Shown here in pieces: positions 10,527-21,961 of a stretch of DNA of 64,000 bases; position 1 is the stretch's first letter; every line of letters begins with the position of its first letter. This DNA comes from Hormiphora californensis (Eukaryota; Ctenophora; Tentaculata; Cydippida; Pleurobrachiidae). A model generated the notes under the pieces. It saw only the letters and a program-made list of their open reading frames with translations, did no database searches and was not told where the DNA came from. The stretch lies in assembly GCA_020137815.1 (NCBI GenBank), contig CM035351.1, positions 9,530,969 to 9,594,968 on the forward strand, given 5' to 3'. A program made the translations under genes and the position numbers.

Positions 10527-12756
10527 TTATTTAGAAGCACTAGCGACAGTCTCTGGTGTGCACTGTTGCTCGATGACATCCAGTGTTTCCACTGCTGCCA
10601 CAGGTAGTCTGGTGCCAGGTCCAAATATCTGTGCCACACCCTCCTTCCTCAAATCATCGTAATCCTGAGGAGGAATCACCCCACCCACTATAACCACTAT
10701 ATCAGGCCTTCCCAGGGCTTTCAATTCTGCAATCAGTTCAGGAACAAGGGTCCTGTGTCCTGCAGCAAGAGAGCTGACCCCAACAACATGGACATCAGCA
10801 TCAATCGCCTGTTGGGCGACCTCTCCAGGTGTCTGGAAGAGTGGTCCAATATCAACATCATAACCAATATCAGAGAACCCAGTAGCAATGATCTTCTGTC
10901 CCTGATCATGTCCATCTTGGCCAGCCTTAGCAACCAAGATCCTTGGCCTCCTTCCAGTTTCCTCAAGGAACTGCTGGGTACGTTGCTTAGCAACCGTTAT
11001 ATCATCATGTTCCCCGTACTCGCTGCTGTACACCCCAGAGATGAGGTTGATGGAGGCTGTGTGTCGCTGGAATACAACCTCCATAGCGTCTGATATCTCA
11101 CCCACAGTGGCCCTAGCACGTGCAGCATCCACAGCAGCTGACAACAGGTTCCCCTCGCCTGATCGACACACCTCAGTAATCTTCTCCAGACATGCCCTCA
11201 ACTCACCCTCATTCCTGGCACTCCTGATCTTCACCAGTTTATCAACTTGTTTCTGCCTCACATCGGTGTTATCAATAGCTAGCACCTCAACAGAATCCAC
11301 CACATCAGGACGGTACTTGTTCACTCCCACTACCACATCTTTACCAGAGTCAAACCGGGCCTGCTTCTTTGCTGCACACTCCTCGATTCTCATCTTGGGG
11401 AGACCCGCATCCAGTGCTGCTGTCATACCACCCAGATCCTCTACCTCCTGTATCAGTTTCATTGCAGCATTGTACATGTCATCAGTCAGACTCTCCATCA
11501 TGTAGCTACCACCCCAGGGGTCCGCTACCTTGGTGATACCCGTCTCTTCCTGGATAATTAGCTGGGTGTTCCGGGCTATCCGGGCTGAGAAAGGTGTTGG
11601 TAGACCCAGGGCCTCGTCGAACGAGTTGGTGTGGAGAGATTGAGTTCCCCCAAACACAGCAGCCATCCCCTCAATACAGGTCCGCACCACATTGTTGTAG
11701 GGATCCTGTTCTCTCAGTGACCACCCACTAGTCTGAGAGTGGGCACGAAGTAACATGCTCTTCTCGTTTTTAGCCCCAAACTTCTCACTCAACAAATCAG
11801 CCCAGAGTCGCCTGCCTGCTCTCTGTTTAGCAATCTCAAGGTAAAAGTTCATGCCCACACACCAGAAGAAGCTAAGACGAGGTGCAAACTTATCAATATC
11901 CAGCCCAGCCGCCATACCAGCACGGCAGTACTCCAGCCCGTCTGCTATGGTGTACGCTAACTCTGTGACTGTGTCCTGCTCCTGCTTCCTGCATGTGGTA
12001 CCCCGAGATGGAGATACTGTTGTATTTGGGCATGTGCTCAGCACAATACCTGAAGATATCAGATATGATCCTGATTGATTGGTGGGGTGGGTAAATGTAG
12101 GTGTTCCGTACCATAAACTCTTTGAGAATATCATTCTGGATGGTCCCGGTGAGCTGCTGCCACGGGCACCCCCTGCTCCTCCCCGGCCACAATGAACATG
12201 GCCAGAACGGGGAGTACCGCTCCATTCATCGTCATGGAGACGGATATCTTCTCCAGAGGGATGCCATCAAATAGTGCCTTCATATCTTCCACCGTATCCA
12301 CGGCAACCCCTGCCATACCAACATCACCAGATACCCTCGGGTTATCACTAGTCATACCCCCTGTGGGTAGCCAGATCAAACGCCACGCTGAGACCCTGTT
12401 GGCCAGGCTGCCAGGTTTTTCTTATAAAACTTGTTGCTTTCCTCGACTGTGCTAAATCCAGCGTACTGCCGGATTGTCCAGGGGCGTCCAGCGTACATTG
12501 TAGGATAGGGTCCCCGAGTGAAGGGGAACTTTCCCGGCAGTTCCGCATCTTTACCCTCCGTATCAGCAGCAGTATAGATGGGTTTCACCTTCAGTCCCTC
12601 TAGAGTGTGCCAAGTTAGAGTCTCAGAGGGGTCTTTACCCTTCAGTTGTTTCCTAGCCAGAGCCTCCCATTCGGGGTCTAGTGGCTTGCTCGTACTGGAA
12701 CACCGGTGAAGGGTTGACACAAGGAGCCGTCTCTTGCCTCCCACACCCCGTAACAT
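10527..12756 (-). CDS. MMUT: methylmalonyl-CoA mutase, mitochondrial; intronless, four excess bases
   Basis: AdoCbl-dependent isomerisation of methylmalonyl-CoA to succinyl-CoA in the mitochondrial matrix. Start ATG 12756 (MLRGVGG...) begins a basic, Ser/Thr-rich presequence. The TIM-barrel domain follows ([57 protein letters not shown]). The C-terminal B12-binding domain has the cobalt-ligand motif DGHDQG and GGVIPPQDY. No intron is needed. The family frame holds only after dropping four single bases near 12416, 12366, 12172 and 12028. Genomic length 2230 minus 4 is 742 codons, 741 aa (human 750). The rest, including all of 10527-12020, is clean and highly conserved, which argues against an old pseudogene. 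Alternatives are assembly insertion errors, a young retrocopy, or +1 frameshifting. Confidence 0.9.
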
Positions 12757-13314
12757 TGCACTTTGAGGAGGGGTTAGATAGTAAGGTATATACTGCAAAA
12801 CGGACCAGACACAGTGATTAGAAGTGCATCATTTACAAAACGGTAAATTGAATCAAACCATAAAAAGTAAATATTGAGAGGAAAATATATGGGAGAGAAA
12901 GAGTGGGAGAGTGGGAGAGATAGAGGGAATTAAAGCAATGAAAGAGAGATGACGTGTAATTTCTACAACAATAAGCAAAATATACTCTCTCCTTTCTTCA
13001 GGGATCAAATCTCTCCTTTCTTTAACTTTTCTTGAAATTAAAATAAAAGACTCTGAAGTTTCAGTAGGAAGATGAGTCATCCTCACCACCAGCGGTTTCA
13101 CTGTGAAGGAATGGCTGAGATTTTGGGGGTTCCCTGTTTTTCATCAATGTATATCGGGTCTCGATTGTGTTCTTTCGGGGTCGAATCTGAGGGTTGTGTT
13201 GGTTAGATTATTATAATTTGGCCTTATTAGGGGAGGGTGGAGTAAGGTCGAGAGGGCCACGGGGTTGCACTTCCTCAGCACAGAAGAATATTTCTATTAA
13301 AAGACAGAGTTGAA
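12757..13314. other. intergenic MMUT 5' / BTB gene 3' region
   Basis: 558 bp with GA-rich stretches at 12885-12930. An open stretch at 12853-13101 on the minus strand has no family resemblance. Presumed MMUT promoter and 5' UTR. Confidence 0.45.
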
Positions 13315-14560
13315 TTATAAATAATTCGAAATACAAAGAAGAACAACCTGTATGTGATGGGGTGGGAAGACAGACTGTTTGCTGATATGATATGATATGG
13401 CTTGTAGAATCTTAGCATTGTCTATTAGACAGGTCGGCTGAACACACTCTATCAACTGTTCTGGGTCAATAAACGGTAATCGAACATGCACCAAGATAGG
13501 CTCCAGCAACGTCCTAAAAACACAAGTTGTTATATTGGGGGCAGGGAGGGGTGAGTGGGGTGAGTTATTATAAAAATATGTTGGCAACTCGGTAACCATG
13601 GAAACACAACTCACTTCAGTGAAGCACTGCACTGCCTCCGTCTCCTCCCCATTACATGCTCCTCATCACTACTCTCACTGTACTCGCTGGTAACCACACT
13701 TCCTGACTCTGACCCTACTTCACCTGTCCGCACCCTCCCAAGCTGAACTAACGACTCAAAAAGTTCCAATTCAGTCAAGTTCAGGTCATCTGAAGCTACC
13801 ATCCGCTCCAGAATCTCGTTTGGAATTGATTCCTGGAAGCATTTGCTGAAGAAAATATCCTTAGCGTTACCGAGCATGAACCGGTGGCAATATTTGTACA
13901 GAGTCTGAACATTGTGAGTGTTTGCAAAGATTATAAATTTAACAACGTTAGTCATGTCCACCAGACACTTTCCTATCCAGTCTCCTACACTTTCCTTCAC
14001 AGATTCTATCGCGTAATAATCCGCCATCCGGATCAGATCCTGTACAGTGTCCTTGTTTAGTCGGATCTGACCCGTATACATGAATCTGATGAGAGTTTCA
14101 AACACTGCTGCGTCCTGATTAGGTAACCTGATAACGCTCTGAGTGCTCTCCTCCATCCCACTGAAGAAGAGGGCTGCGAAGTGTTTACTGTGTGTCGATA
14201 GAACTATCTTGTGGGCTCGTATCAGGGTTTCAGAGGGGCCTATCAGGAATGAGATATCACTTCTCTCCCCGGTATCGTACAGTATACCCCATGCCTGGGA
14301 GAAAAAGTTGAGTCTGTCAAGGGAAGGGAAGTAATAGTGTTTGTCAAGGGAAGGAAAATTGTGTTCCTTCAGAGTTCAGTAATATTGAAACAAAAGGGCC
14401 TTTTGGCTTCCCGAAAATCGAAATAGCCACTGATATAAAAATAACTAGAAAACTTGGAGTAGCCTCTGACATACCTCACCTTACAGAGACTGCCCTCCAG
14501 CTCCAGTAGATTACTTTCACTGTCCCTTTTCTCCCCGCCACGTCTCTGTCTCCGTGCCAT
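13315..14560 (-). CDS. BTB-BACK domain protein
   Basis: Three exons: 14480-14560, 13615-14294 and 13315-13513 (960 nt, 319 aa). After a basic N-terminus (MARRQRRGGEKR) the BTB/POZ fold runs over about residues 30-135, with the typical GERSDISFLIG, IRAHKIVLSTHSKHFAALF and FETLIRFMYTGQIRL. A BACK-type helical region follows (YCHRFMLGNAKDIFF...IPNEILERMVASDDLNL...ELFESLVQL). A Ser/Glu-rich linker and a short C-terminal exon complete it. Proteins of this kind usually dimerise and adapt substrates to Cullin-3 ubiquitin ligases, as in BTBD1/2/6. No Kelch repeats follow. The specific ortholog is not assigned. Confidence 0.85.
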
Positions 14561-14624
14561 TGGTCTGCAAAATATGTAACTGTGTTATATAGCAAGGTGT
14601 AATTCACTGAATTGGACTAGTAGG

Positions 14625-14871
14625 CACACTATAGTACCCAGCAAACACAGTTGGCGTGAGTTGCTTGTCAGCGCCAAATTTCAGACGGCCATAGATCCAC
14701 CCCCTGATAAGATAGAGACTCGAAATTTGTTTTGTAAGGAGATCATGTCGAGTTCTTCTTACACAACAAATTTCAAGTCTCTATCTTACCAGGGAGTGGA
14801 GCTATGACCGTCTGAAATTTGGCGCTGGCAAGCAATTCACGCCAACTGTGTTTGCTGGGTACTTTAGTGTG
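14625..14871. mobile_element. foldback MITE between BTB gene and BYSL
   Basis: Ends are long inverted repeats: the left arm begins cacactatagtacccagc and the right arm ends gctgggtactttagtg, with near-complete complementarity through cgccaaatttcagacgg / ccgtctgaaatttggcg. An inner inverted pair (gatagagact...aaatttgtt) extends the hairpin, so almost the whole 247 bp folds on itself. No coding capacity. No clear target-site duplication recognised. Confidence 0.88.
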
Positions 14872-14976
14872 GAGTGTAAGAACTAAGATCAAAGAAACGC
14901 AAGACATTTTAAAGTGGGTTGAAAATCCAGAGTGTATGAGTAAAGTAGTCAATAAGTTAATTCTAAAAATTCACAC

Positions 14977-16255
14977 TCAATCATCCCCCATCTTAGCAGT
15001 ATCATCGTCCCCTCGACACTTTGAGTTCGATAACTCTCTCCTGATCTCAGGTGTGATTTTGGGGTGAGTCTGATTCTGCATGAGGATGAAAAGATGCTGC
15101 TTCTGTTCCATGGATAGATCCTCTTTGTACCTCTGAGCGAGGGTTAGTAATGCCTGGTGGAAAAGCACTGGAAGCTCTCTCTTGTCCATTGAAAACCTAC
15201 AGAAATGTGCCACAAGGGCATCCACTACTCGGTAGGGGAGGGCGTACCGTTTCTCTAAAAGCACCCTTAGAAAGAGGCTGTTAGCCCCTGAGTAATCCAT
15301 CTCAGCAATCTTCAGGAGGGCAGCTGAACTGTGCAGGACGGGTACTGACACCTTCGCCAGAACACTCCCTACTATCACCGCCTCACGGAGGGAACATGTC
15401 CCACTTTGTAACATGGGAAGCAGGAGACCCTTAAAGAATGCTGCTGGTTTGAAGAGGGCCTTCTTGAGGGACTGATAAAGATGAAAGTTGAGACGCCTGT
15501 ACTCAGCAATATCGTCCCGTATACGTGGCAGTAGAATCAGATTGTAGAATGTCTGGGCTTGCTCTGATTTGAGGTTCGATGCAAATATCCTGGTTCCCTG
15601 GTACACTGCAGCAGCGCTCCACATGTCCGGGCTAGTCATGAAAAGGGCTTCCTCCCACCTCTCTCCTAGAGAGGGGATGGCTTTAAATGCTTTGGGCAGC
15701 TTGCCAGATCTGTATTTCTTCAGTACCTCACCCACACTTCTGAATAACTTCTCAACTCTACCATCAAACCCAGGTTGGGCACCCTCAGTACCCACGTTGG
15801 TACCAATCTCTGTCTCCTTCTCCTTGATTTTCTCCATAATGATGTCAGCCAGGGTGCGAGTAGGTTGGGCGGTGGTGTTTAGGAACTTGTTGAATACCTC
15901 CTCCTCTTGCTCGTTCACAATGACAGGCTCGTAACACTCTCCCTCAACATCAGAGAGGACCTCATCCTCTCTCACTATCCAGATCACCACCAGTAGCAGG
16001 ACCTCCCCCTCCTAGAGGTACAGGTGTTTTATCATCTTCACTTCCCTGCAGTTCCTTCTGTTGCATCCTCGCCTCACTCAATATCCTCTTTGACATTTGT
16101 TCATTCACCTCCATATTCTCGTCCTCATCCCCTCCCTTTTTCTTTTTGGGCGGTTTAGCATACAGTTTCGGTTGTACTGTGCTCCTCTCTGCATCCTCGA
16201 TCTGTGTAGCAAGATTCTTACCATGTTGCTTCTTCTCAAGCTTTATCTTACCCAT
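14977..16255 (-). CDS. BYSL: bystin, 18S rRNA processing factor; one excess base
   Basis: Bystin/Enp1 is needed for pre-40S assembly and export. Start ATG 16255 opens [14 protein letters not shown], then a Lys-rich segment (KPPKKKKGG) and an acidic linker. The conserved core starts at [14 protein letters not shown] and includes [100 protein letters not shown] and [12 protein letters not shown]. Intronless. The N-terminal and core frames are joined by one excess base near 15966-15985 (GAGAGAGGATGAGG on the coding strand), in a poorly conserved acidic linker. Length 1279 minus 1 gives 426 codons, 425 aa (human 437). Confidence 0.93.
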
Positions 16256-16441
16256 TGCTGCCCCTAAATGGGTTGAAAATGGTTAAATTTCATAGTAAAT
16301 TATAGGGAGTCTCGATAAAAATAGTATACGATAGATTCAGCACACACACAGGGAATAATTGGTCGACAAAATAAATATATCATCAAGGTAATACAGCATA
16401 TAATATACCCTCTCTCTTCAGATCTCAAGAAAATATAAACT

Positions 16442-17837
16442 TCAGGTTGAATAAAGTTTATGGTAAACTGCAAAAAACGTGTCAAAGTCATCAATAGAAA
16501 CATCTGATCGGACCCTGGAGTGTATTGGAGGGGGTGCCACAGGGAGAGGCGGAGGGGAGCGTTTAATATTTGTCAGTAGGATGGATAGAGAATCAAGGGT
16601 CGATGCGAGCTGTTTAGTCTGTTTAATGGCAGCCTCAGAGTGAAGAAATACAGCTCCAATGTTATGACTAGAACCTAGACTCCTCTTGGGGGCGGCAGGT
16701 GCTGCCACAGTAGAAGAGTCATTTAAACCTATAGGAAGCTGCCGTTCTGACAGCTGAGTAGACCGGGTAGGGGAAGAACGGGTCGAGATAGAGTTTGTTA
16801 CTGGAGACTTAACTGATAGTTTCACGGGAGACTTGGCAGGAGAGCCTAAACGTGACTTGGCAGGAGAGCTCAAACGTGACTTCACCGGTGACTTCACTGG
16901 TAGTTTCGCCGGTGATTTAACATGGTGTCCATTACACAGACCAGGAGATTTTACAGGAGATATTATAACAGGCGAACAGGGAGGTCTGAGGGGCGTTCCA
17001 ATTCCAGATTTTCTCGGACTAAAGGGGGTGGTTGAAGATCTGGTATTCCGTTGTTCCTTGACTGGAGTTGTGTACTCCTCAGGTAGATCCCCATGAAACA
17101 ATTCCTCGTGGGCAGTGAGAGAGGCCTGGTCAGCCACCCGTGTACCACAATGCAGGCAGGTCAGTGCGGGACAGTGCTTTACCACGAAACAGCTTGTTAT
17201 TACTGGGAACTTTGTTTAGACTCCTCTCAAATGCACTACACCGGTACCTCCTAGCTGGGCCACTATTGCCACCTTTCCGTGTATCAGATGTTTGTCGCTT
17301 GCTCTTCTTATTCAACTGTTCCTCAGATTCAATAATAAACTTCTTGGGCCGGCCTCTCTTCCTTTTAGCTGATACTGACGAATCGGAGGAAGGGGCCGTT
17401 TCAAATGTAGCGTGACCATTGGTTGTCCCATTTGGTAATTTCCCAGAAGATGTTGTCCCATTTGGTACTTTCCCAGAAGATGTTGTCCCGTTTGGTACTT
17501 TCCCAGAATCTGCGGGTACTGTCCCATTTGGTACCTTCCCAGAAGACCCATTTTTGCCAGCTGAGGAGGTGCTAGCTGTGCTACCATCCCCCTCATCCTC
17601 ATTGATAAATAGATCACCCTCCTGAAGGAGGCGATATAACGTCCTCCCGCTCTCTAAACTCTTGATAGATCGCCTCCAGTTTCGATGCCGACCCTTCCCA
17701 GCTAACCTCTCAAACTGGGCTAGAGTTACAGTCCCATCTGAACAGGTTACACAGGGCTTCTTGGCGTGGAAGATATCGAGGTCAAGTTGTCCGGGGTGAC
17801 CGTTGCAGATGATATCAAGAGTCGGAGCATTTTTCAT
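16442..17837 (-). CDS. SAND-domain / AT-hook / C2H2 zinc-finger nuclear protein; one excess base
   Basis: The N-terminal SAND domain (about residues 8-80) carries CNGHPGQLDLDIF, the KPC-TC pair, FERLAGKGRHRNWRRSIKS and LYRLLQEGDLF, as in DEAF1/GMEB/Sp100-type DNA-binding proteins. A linker of four near-identical SGKVPNGTTS units follows, then an AT-hook (KRKRGRPKK), a zinc finger (CLHCGTRVADQASLTAHEELFH), a Ser/Pro/Lys repeat region with many SPxK/KSPVK units, and a C-terminal helix. SAND part and zinc finger are in different frames, joined by one excess base near 17185-17195; 1396 minus 1 is 465 codons. The ATG at 17837 follows an acceptor directly, so a 5' UTR exon is likely. A chromatin or transcription role is inferred. 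Confidence 0.75.
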
Positions 17838-18046
17838 GCTGGAAAACAAGGTTAGAAATAACAGGGAGTTACACAGTTAGAGAGAATGATATCACGACAC
17901 GGAGGTTTCTTGAAGAGAAAAAGTAAAGTAAAAAACATATACACGATACGACGATGTTACGATAACTTATTTGTACAAATATGATAATCTAATTTACAAA
18001 AAACGGGGTGTGATATTAGCAACCAGCGCTTTATGATCCGATCACA

Positions 18047-18620
18047 TCACACAGATACGTCATCTCTAATCTCCTGAGCTGTCTTGTACTCTGGTAAATC
18101 TGCACTTGATTTATCTTCCTAAAAACAGAGAAAGGATGATTAGTATTGTTACCTGGTCAATCGTCTAGATTATGATTTTAACAGAATCTTAGATCGAACT
18201 CAATAATGTGGAACACAGAATAAGCTGTGACCATAACAACATACCAGCAGGAGATCAAGGTCTTCGACGGCCTTCCTTAGTCGGTTTCGGGCATCAGGTA
18301 CCATAGCCTTGCTTTCATCAACAACCTCCCCCTGAAAATAAGATATACTGTTTCTCAATCCTCTCAAAACAACAACAGAAAAACAGGACATTAGGGTAGA
18401 TCTCTAATATAGAGGAACAACAGGACATTAACAGAGAGGAATTATATGATCTCTATATATCTCTCACCATTTTCTTGATATCATATGGATCCTTTCCCTC
18501 ATCCTTCATTTGCTGAACCTTTAGCTCCCCATCCACAACTTCCTTCTGATACATCTGGACCTCCTTGTTCAACCTCTTAACCACACCAGACTTGATTCTC
18601 AGCTGCTTTTTGGCGTCCAT
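18047..18620 (-). CDS. TBCA: tubulin-specific chaperone A
   Basis: Three exons: 18468-18620, 18245-18331 and 18047-18118 (312 nt, 103 aa; human 108). TBCA is a small three-helix cytosolic chaperone that captures beta-tubulin after CCT folding. The signature LRIKSGVVKRLNKEVQMYQKE matches the family N-terminus. DPYDIKKM, then SKAMVPDARNRLRKAVEDL and the C-terminal EYKTAQEI complete the three helices. All junctions are in phase 0. Confidence 0.93.
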
Positions 18621-18963
18621 AGCTAGATTCCTACACAATACATAGGGATGTTTAGTGTGGGGAGGTGGGAGAGAAGGGCAGTGTAGACATGGAAACTAAA
18701 ACTGAATAAAAAATTTCTGATAGTCAGCTGGTGAGGGCACGCCATATTTAACTAATCAGATTCACGATTATTATGTCATTGAATGTAAATATAAGTAGAC
18801 ACACGGCCTACTGCTGAAAGAGTAGTATTGCGGAACGAATTAAGAGGTTAAATAAATAGTTAAAACTAACAGATACATTCCTCAGTTTCACGCACTATCT
18901 CACACTCACTCGATCAAGATGAGCATCAGTCTCTATATCATAAAAATAACCATATTATCAGTT

Positions 18964-20151
18964 CTAGGACGACTCAATAATTTTAGGTTCAATCATCTGT
19001 CGAATGTTCAACTCGATCGTGTCGCCCTCCGATCCAAGATCTTCAGGGTCTTCGACCATATCAAAGCGTCCATTGGTAGGAGCTATAACGCCCCTAAGAA
19101 TACGGACAATAACGTTTTGAGAGGAGGGATCCAGTTCCAGGATTATACCCTCCTTGTATGCTGATATTACAGGACTATAACTTTCATTTAGGTCCAACAT
19201 TTTGAATGCTAGTTTATCTTGAGGCTGGGGCATTCCAACCAAATCTTTCAGCTTCGAATAGTCTATATCTTCATCAATAGACATTTTCTTTTCTTCTTCC
19301 TCCTCTTCTTCCTCTTCTTCCTCCTCCTCTCCCTCTTCCTCCCGAGAACTTTCTTCGGAGCTAGAGGGATCTGGTTTTCTCCTGATCTTTGGCGGAGGTT
19401 CCCCCTCTTCAAGTTCACCCTCACCTTCCTCTTCTTCACTTTCCTCCTCGCTCTCAGACTCCCTAACCTGACTCTTAACTACGGGAGCGGGGGCAGGTTT
19501 TTCAGTCTCTTCTTCATCCGATGAATCTGACGTCATAGAAGAATCACTAGAGTCACTCTGTTTGGTGATGGATAGAACCTTCTCTACCATGACCTTACTC
19601 TTTGACATTGAGTTGTTGACCATTTTCTGAAGCAGAGTCGAGGAGTTTGTCTTGAGGTCCGCCTCAACATAACTCAAGGTGGTTTTGGATGAGCTTGGGA
19701 GAGCAGTAACAACGGGAATTGATTCCGCACACACAGTCTCAGGGGCAGGTGGACGGGTATAAACCTTGCTACGATTTCTGTACTTATCCTTGCCGATAGG
19801 GGTAACATTCTTGTTAAACTTTTTGTGGACAGGGTTTTCTATTGTGATAGAGCACTGGGGTCGAGACTCCTGGACAGGAGCAATGTTCGTGACACAAAGG
19901 GGTGCAGATTTTATCCAAATATCATCTTCAGCCGAATCGATGATGCAGGTTGAGGTCCATTTTGGAGCGATGATTCCATTGATATAAACACACACCTGTT
20001 CCTCATTGATCTTCATCTTCGAAGCAATATCCCCTAACATCTTTCCAATGTTTGGAGTTATGATGGGGTCCATAAAGTACCATATCTTGGACTCTCTGTG
20101 GTATATTTCACGGTCGAAGTTAAGAACAATTCGTAATCCTGCTTTGGTCAT
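18964..20151 (-). CDS. COIL: coilin (Cajal body scaffold)
   Basis: A single exon of 395 codons. The N-terminal ~90 residues resemble the ubiquitin-like self-association domain of coilin (LRIVLNFDREIYH; CVYINGIIAPKW). A long disordered middle is rich in Ser, Lys and acidic runs (near-continuous Glu at about residues 275-295). The C-terminal atypical Tudor fold is the strongest evidence: KLAFKMLDLNESYSPVISAY, KEGIILELDPSSQNVIVRIL, GRFDMVEDPEDLG and MIEPKIIES align with the end of vertebrate coilin. Coilin organises Cajal bodies for snRNP and snoRNP maturation. No RG box is evident. Start ATG 20151 is the only plausible one. Confidence 0.88.
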   Translation of the reverse strand: MTKAGLRIVLNFDREIYHRESKIWYFMDPIITPNIGKMLGDIASKMKINEEQVCVYINGIIAPKWTSTCIIDSAEDDIWIKSAPLCVTNIAPVQESRPQCSITIENPVHKKFNKNVTPIGKDKYRNRSKVYTRPPAPETVCAESIPVVTALPSSSKTTLSYVEADLKTNSSTLLQKMVNNSMSKSKVMVEKVLSITKQSDSSDSSMTSDSSDEEETEKPAPAPVVKSQVRESESEEESEEEEGEGELEEGEPPPKIRRKPDPSSSEESSREEEGEEEEEEEEEEEEEKKMSIDEDIDYSKLKDLVGMPQPQDKLAFKMLDLNESYSPVISAYKEGIILELDPSSQNVIVRILRGVIAPTNGRFDMVEDPEDLGSEGDTIELNIRQMIEPKIIESS

Positions 20152-21430
20152 AAGTCATAGAAACTACTAAAACAGAGGGGAGAAAGTAAGAAACCAAGGG
20201 GGAATTTCTGTGGCCGGAGTTTCGTTTTATGCCTTGGAAATCAGTACAGTAAACGGTCTACGGAACGTTGGCATACGTTGCAGGCCCCTTATAATATAAC
20301 AATCGTTGCGGGGGTGCGCGCATGAGGGGGCTGCAGCGCATTCCAATACGGAACGCAGCTGTTTTTTTTTCTGCAGCTCGGCCGTAGTAGGGACCCTAAT
20401 CTGATCCAGGCACGGATTTCACCCCCCTTTTTTATGATTGGAAATAGTTAATTAATTGTCCCTTAGTCATGTACATTACAAGAAATATACGCGTGCCTGG
20501 GTTAATTGGCCAATAAAAGCCAATTAAGTCTTAATTGCCAGTCAAACTACTTAAATGTCTCTTATTCTTGATTGAAGCATCGGATTTGAGTCTAGTAAAA
20601 AGCATAGTGTTCTAAATTACTCTGCAAACAAGATACAGTAAAAAATTTGGATAAAATTGGTTCTAAATTAGGTTTTTTGAACATGGGCCAAATACCCGCC
20701 AAAACCAATAAATAGGGTACTTTTCCAATGCTGTCATCTTTTGACTTTCATCTGTACTTTTATACCGCGCGCACCAATATGTACCGTGCGCGGCAATCAG
20801 AACACCTTGTTCAAGGACAAAGGAAGGAGGTCTCATGGAAACAGCTGAAAAATGCGCTGACAAGTGCCATAACCATGTTAATGGATTTCTTCCTCATTTT
20901 ACGACCATTTCCAAGTTCCAGTATTCCGATATTAAACACAAAATGAAACATGTTTGTATACAGAGAGGGAAAGAGTAAGAGTAAGAGGGGAGAGAGTGAG
21001 AGAGAGAGAGAGAAAAAGAGGGATAATTACAAACATGTTTCAATGATTCAACCACACTGTTCTTTGTAATTGTTTACCAAAAATTTAAACTGACATACAT
21101 AATAAAATGGTACACAGTTCATTGTTCAAATAGACGAAAAATATCAGCAATTAATAACATCCACACAGGCATAATTATAAAACGGTCCGTTGTGATTAAC
21201 TGTGTACCGTATAATCAGCTGATCAAACTGTTCACCCCACCCATGGTTTTATCTGGAAAAATATTTAATTTCCACGTCACTCTGGCGGTATTATAATTGT
21301 TCCTTGCTATTTCGGGGTCAACATTTGGAATGAGTACGGAAAACAATGAAAGTTCAATTATTTCAAACACTCATTCAAGGGCTTCGCCAACACAGGAATA
21401 GTCCCGCTATCACAGGCGACACCCAGAGTC
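20152..21430. other. intergenic upstream of coilin
   Basis: No exon recognised. GC-rich patches with CGCG motifs at 20250-20350 may be the coilin promoter region. GA-rich stretches lie at 20960-21015. Confidence 0.45.
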
Positions 21431-21868
21431 CTACACACAATGTATTACTCCACCGCTAATCACATAGCGTCCCTCAGGATGCGACCTTCTCAACTCACTC
21501 AATGTCTTTAATGTTCTCTTTCTCTCAACCCTCTGCTCTAGAGTCCGATTAGGCTCCAGAAACACCTTGGAGTAGGCCGTAGTAGTCTTGAGCTCCCTTG
21601 CCTTCCTCAGAAGAGAAATCAGAGTTTCCCTGGAGTTCAGAGAGACAACGACAGGTCTCACTTTTCCATCAGCAGCAGCACCCACTCTGGAACACTTGGA
21701 GATCACAGGCTTCTCGTTTAGAGAGTCCATAACTCCGAAAGGGATCTTTGAGAAGCAGGATACACCTATCATTGCAGATATTTTACGCTTCCACCCAGGT
21801 ATTCCGGCCGTTCCAACTGAGCGCCGTTCTGTGATGAGTTTTCCTGAAAGAATACAGTGGTGAGGGAG

Positions 21869-21961
<93 letters not shown>

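Noticed and set aside
12020-12420. Explaining the MMUT frame breaks by very short introns
   Set aside because: Conserved residues run right up to each break, leaving room for only one base; no GT-AG interval of realistic size exists.
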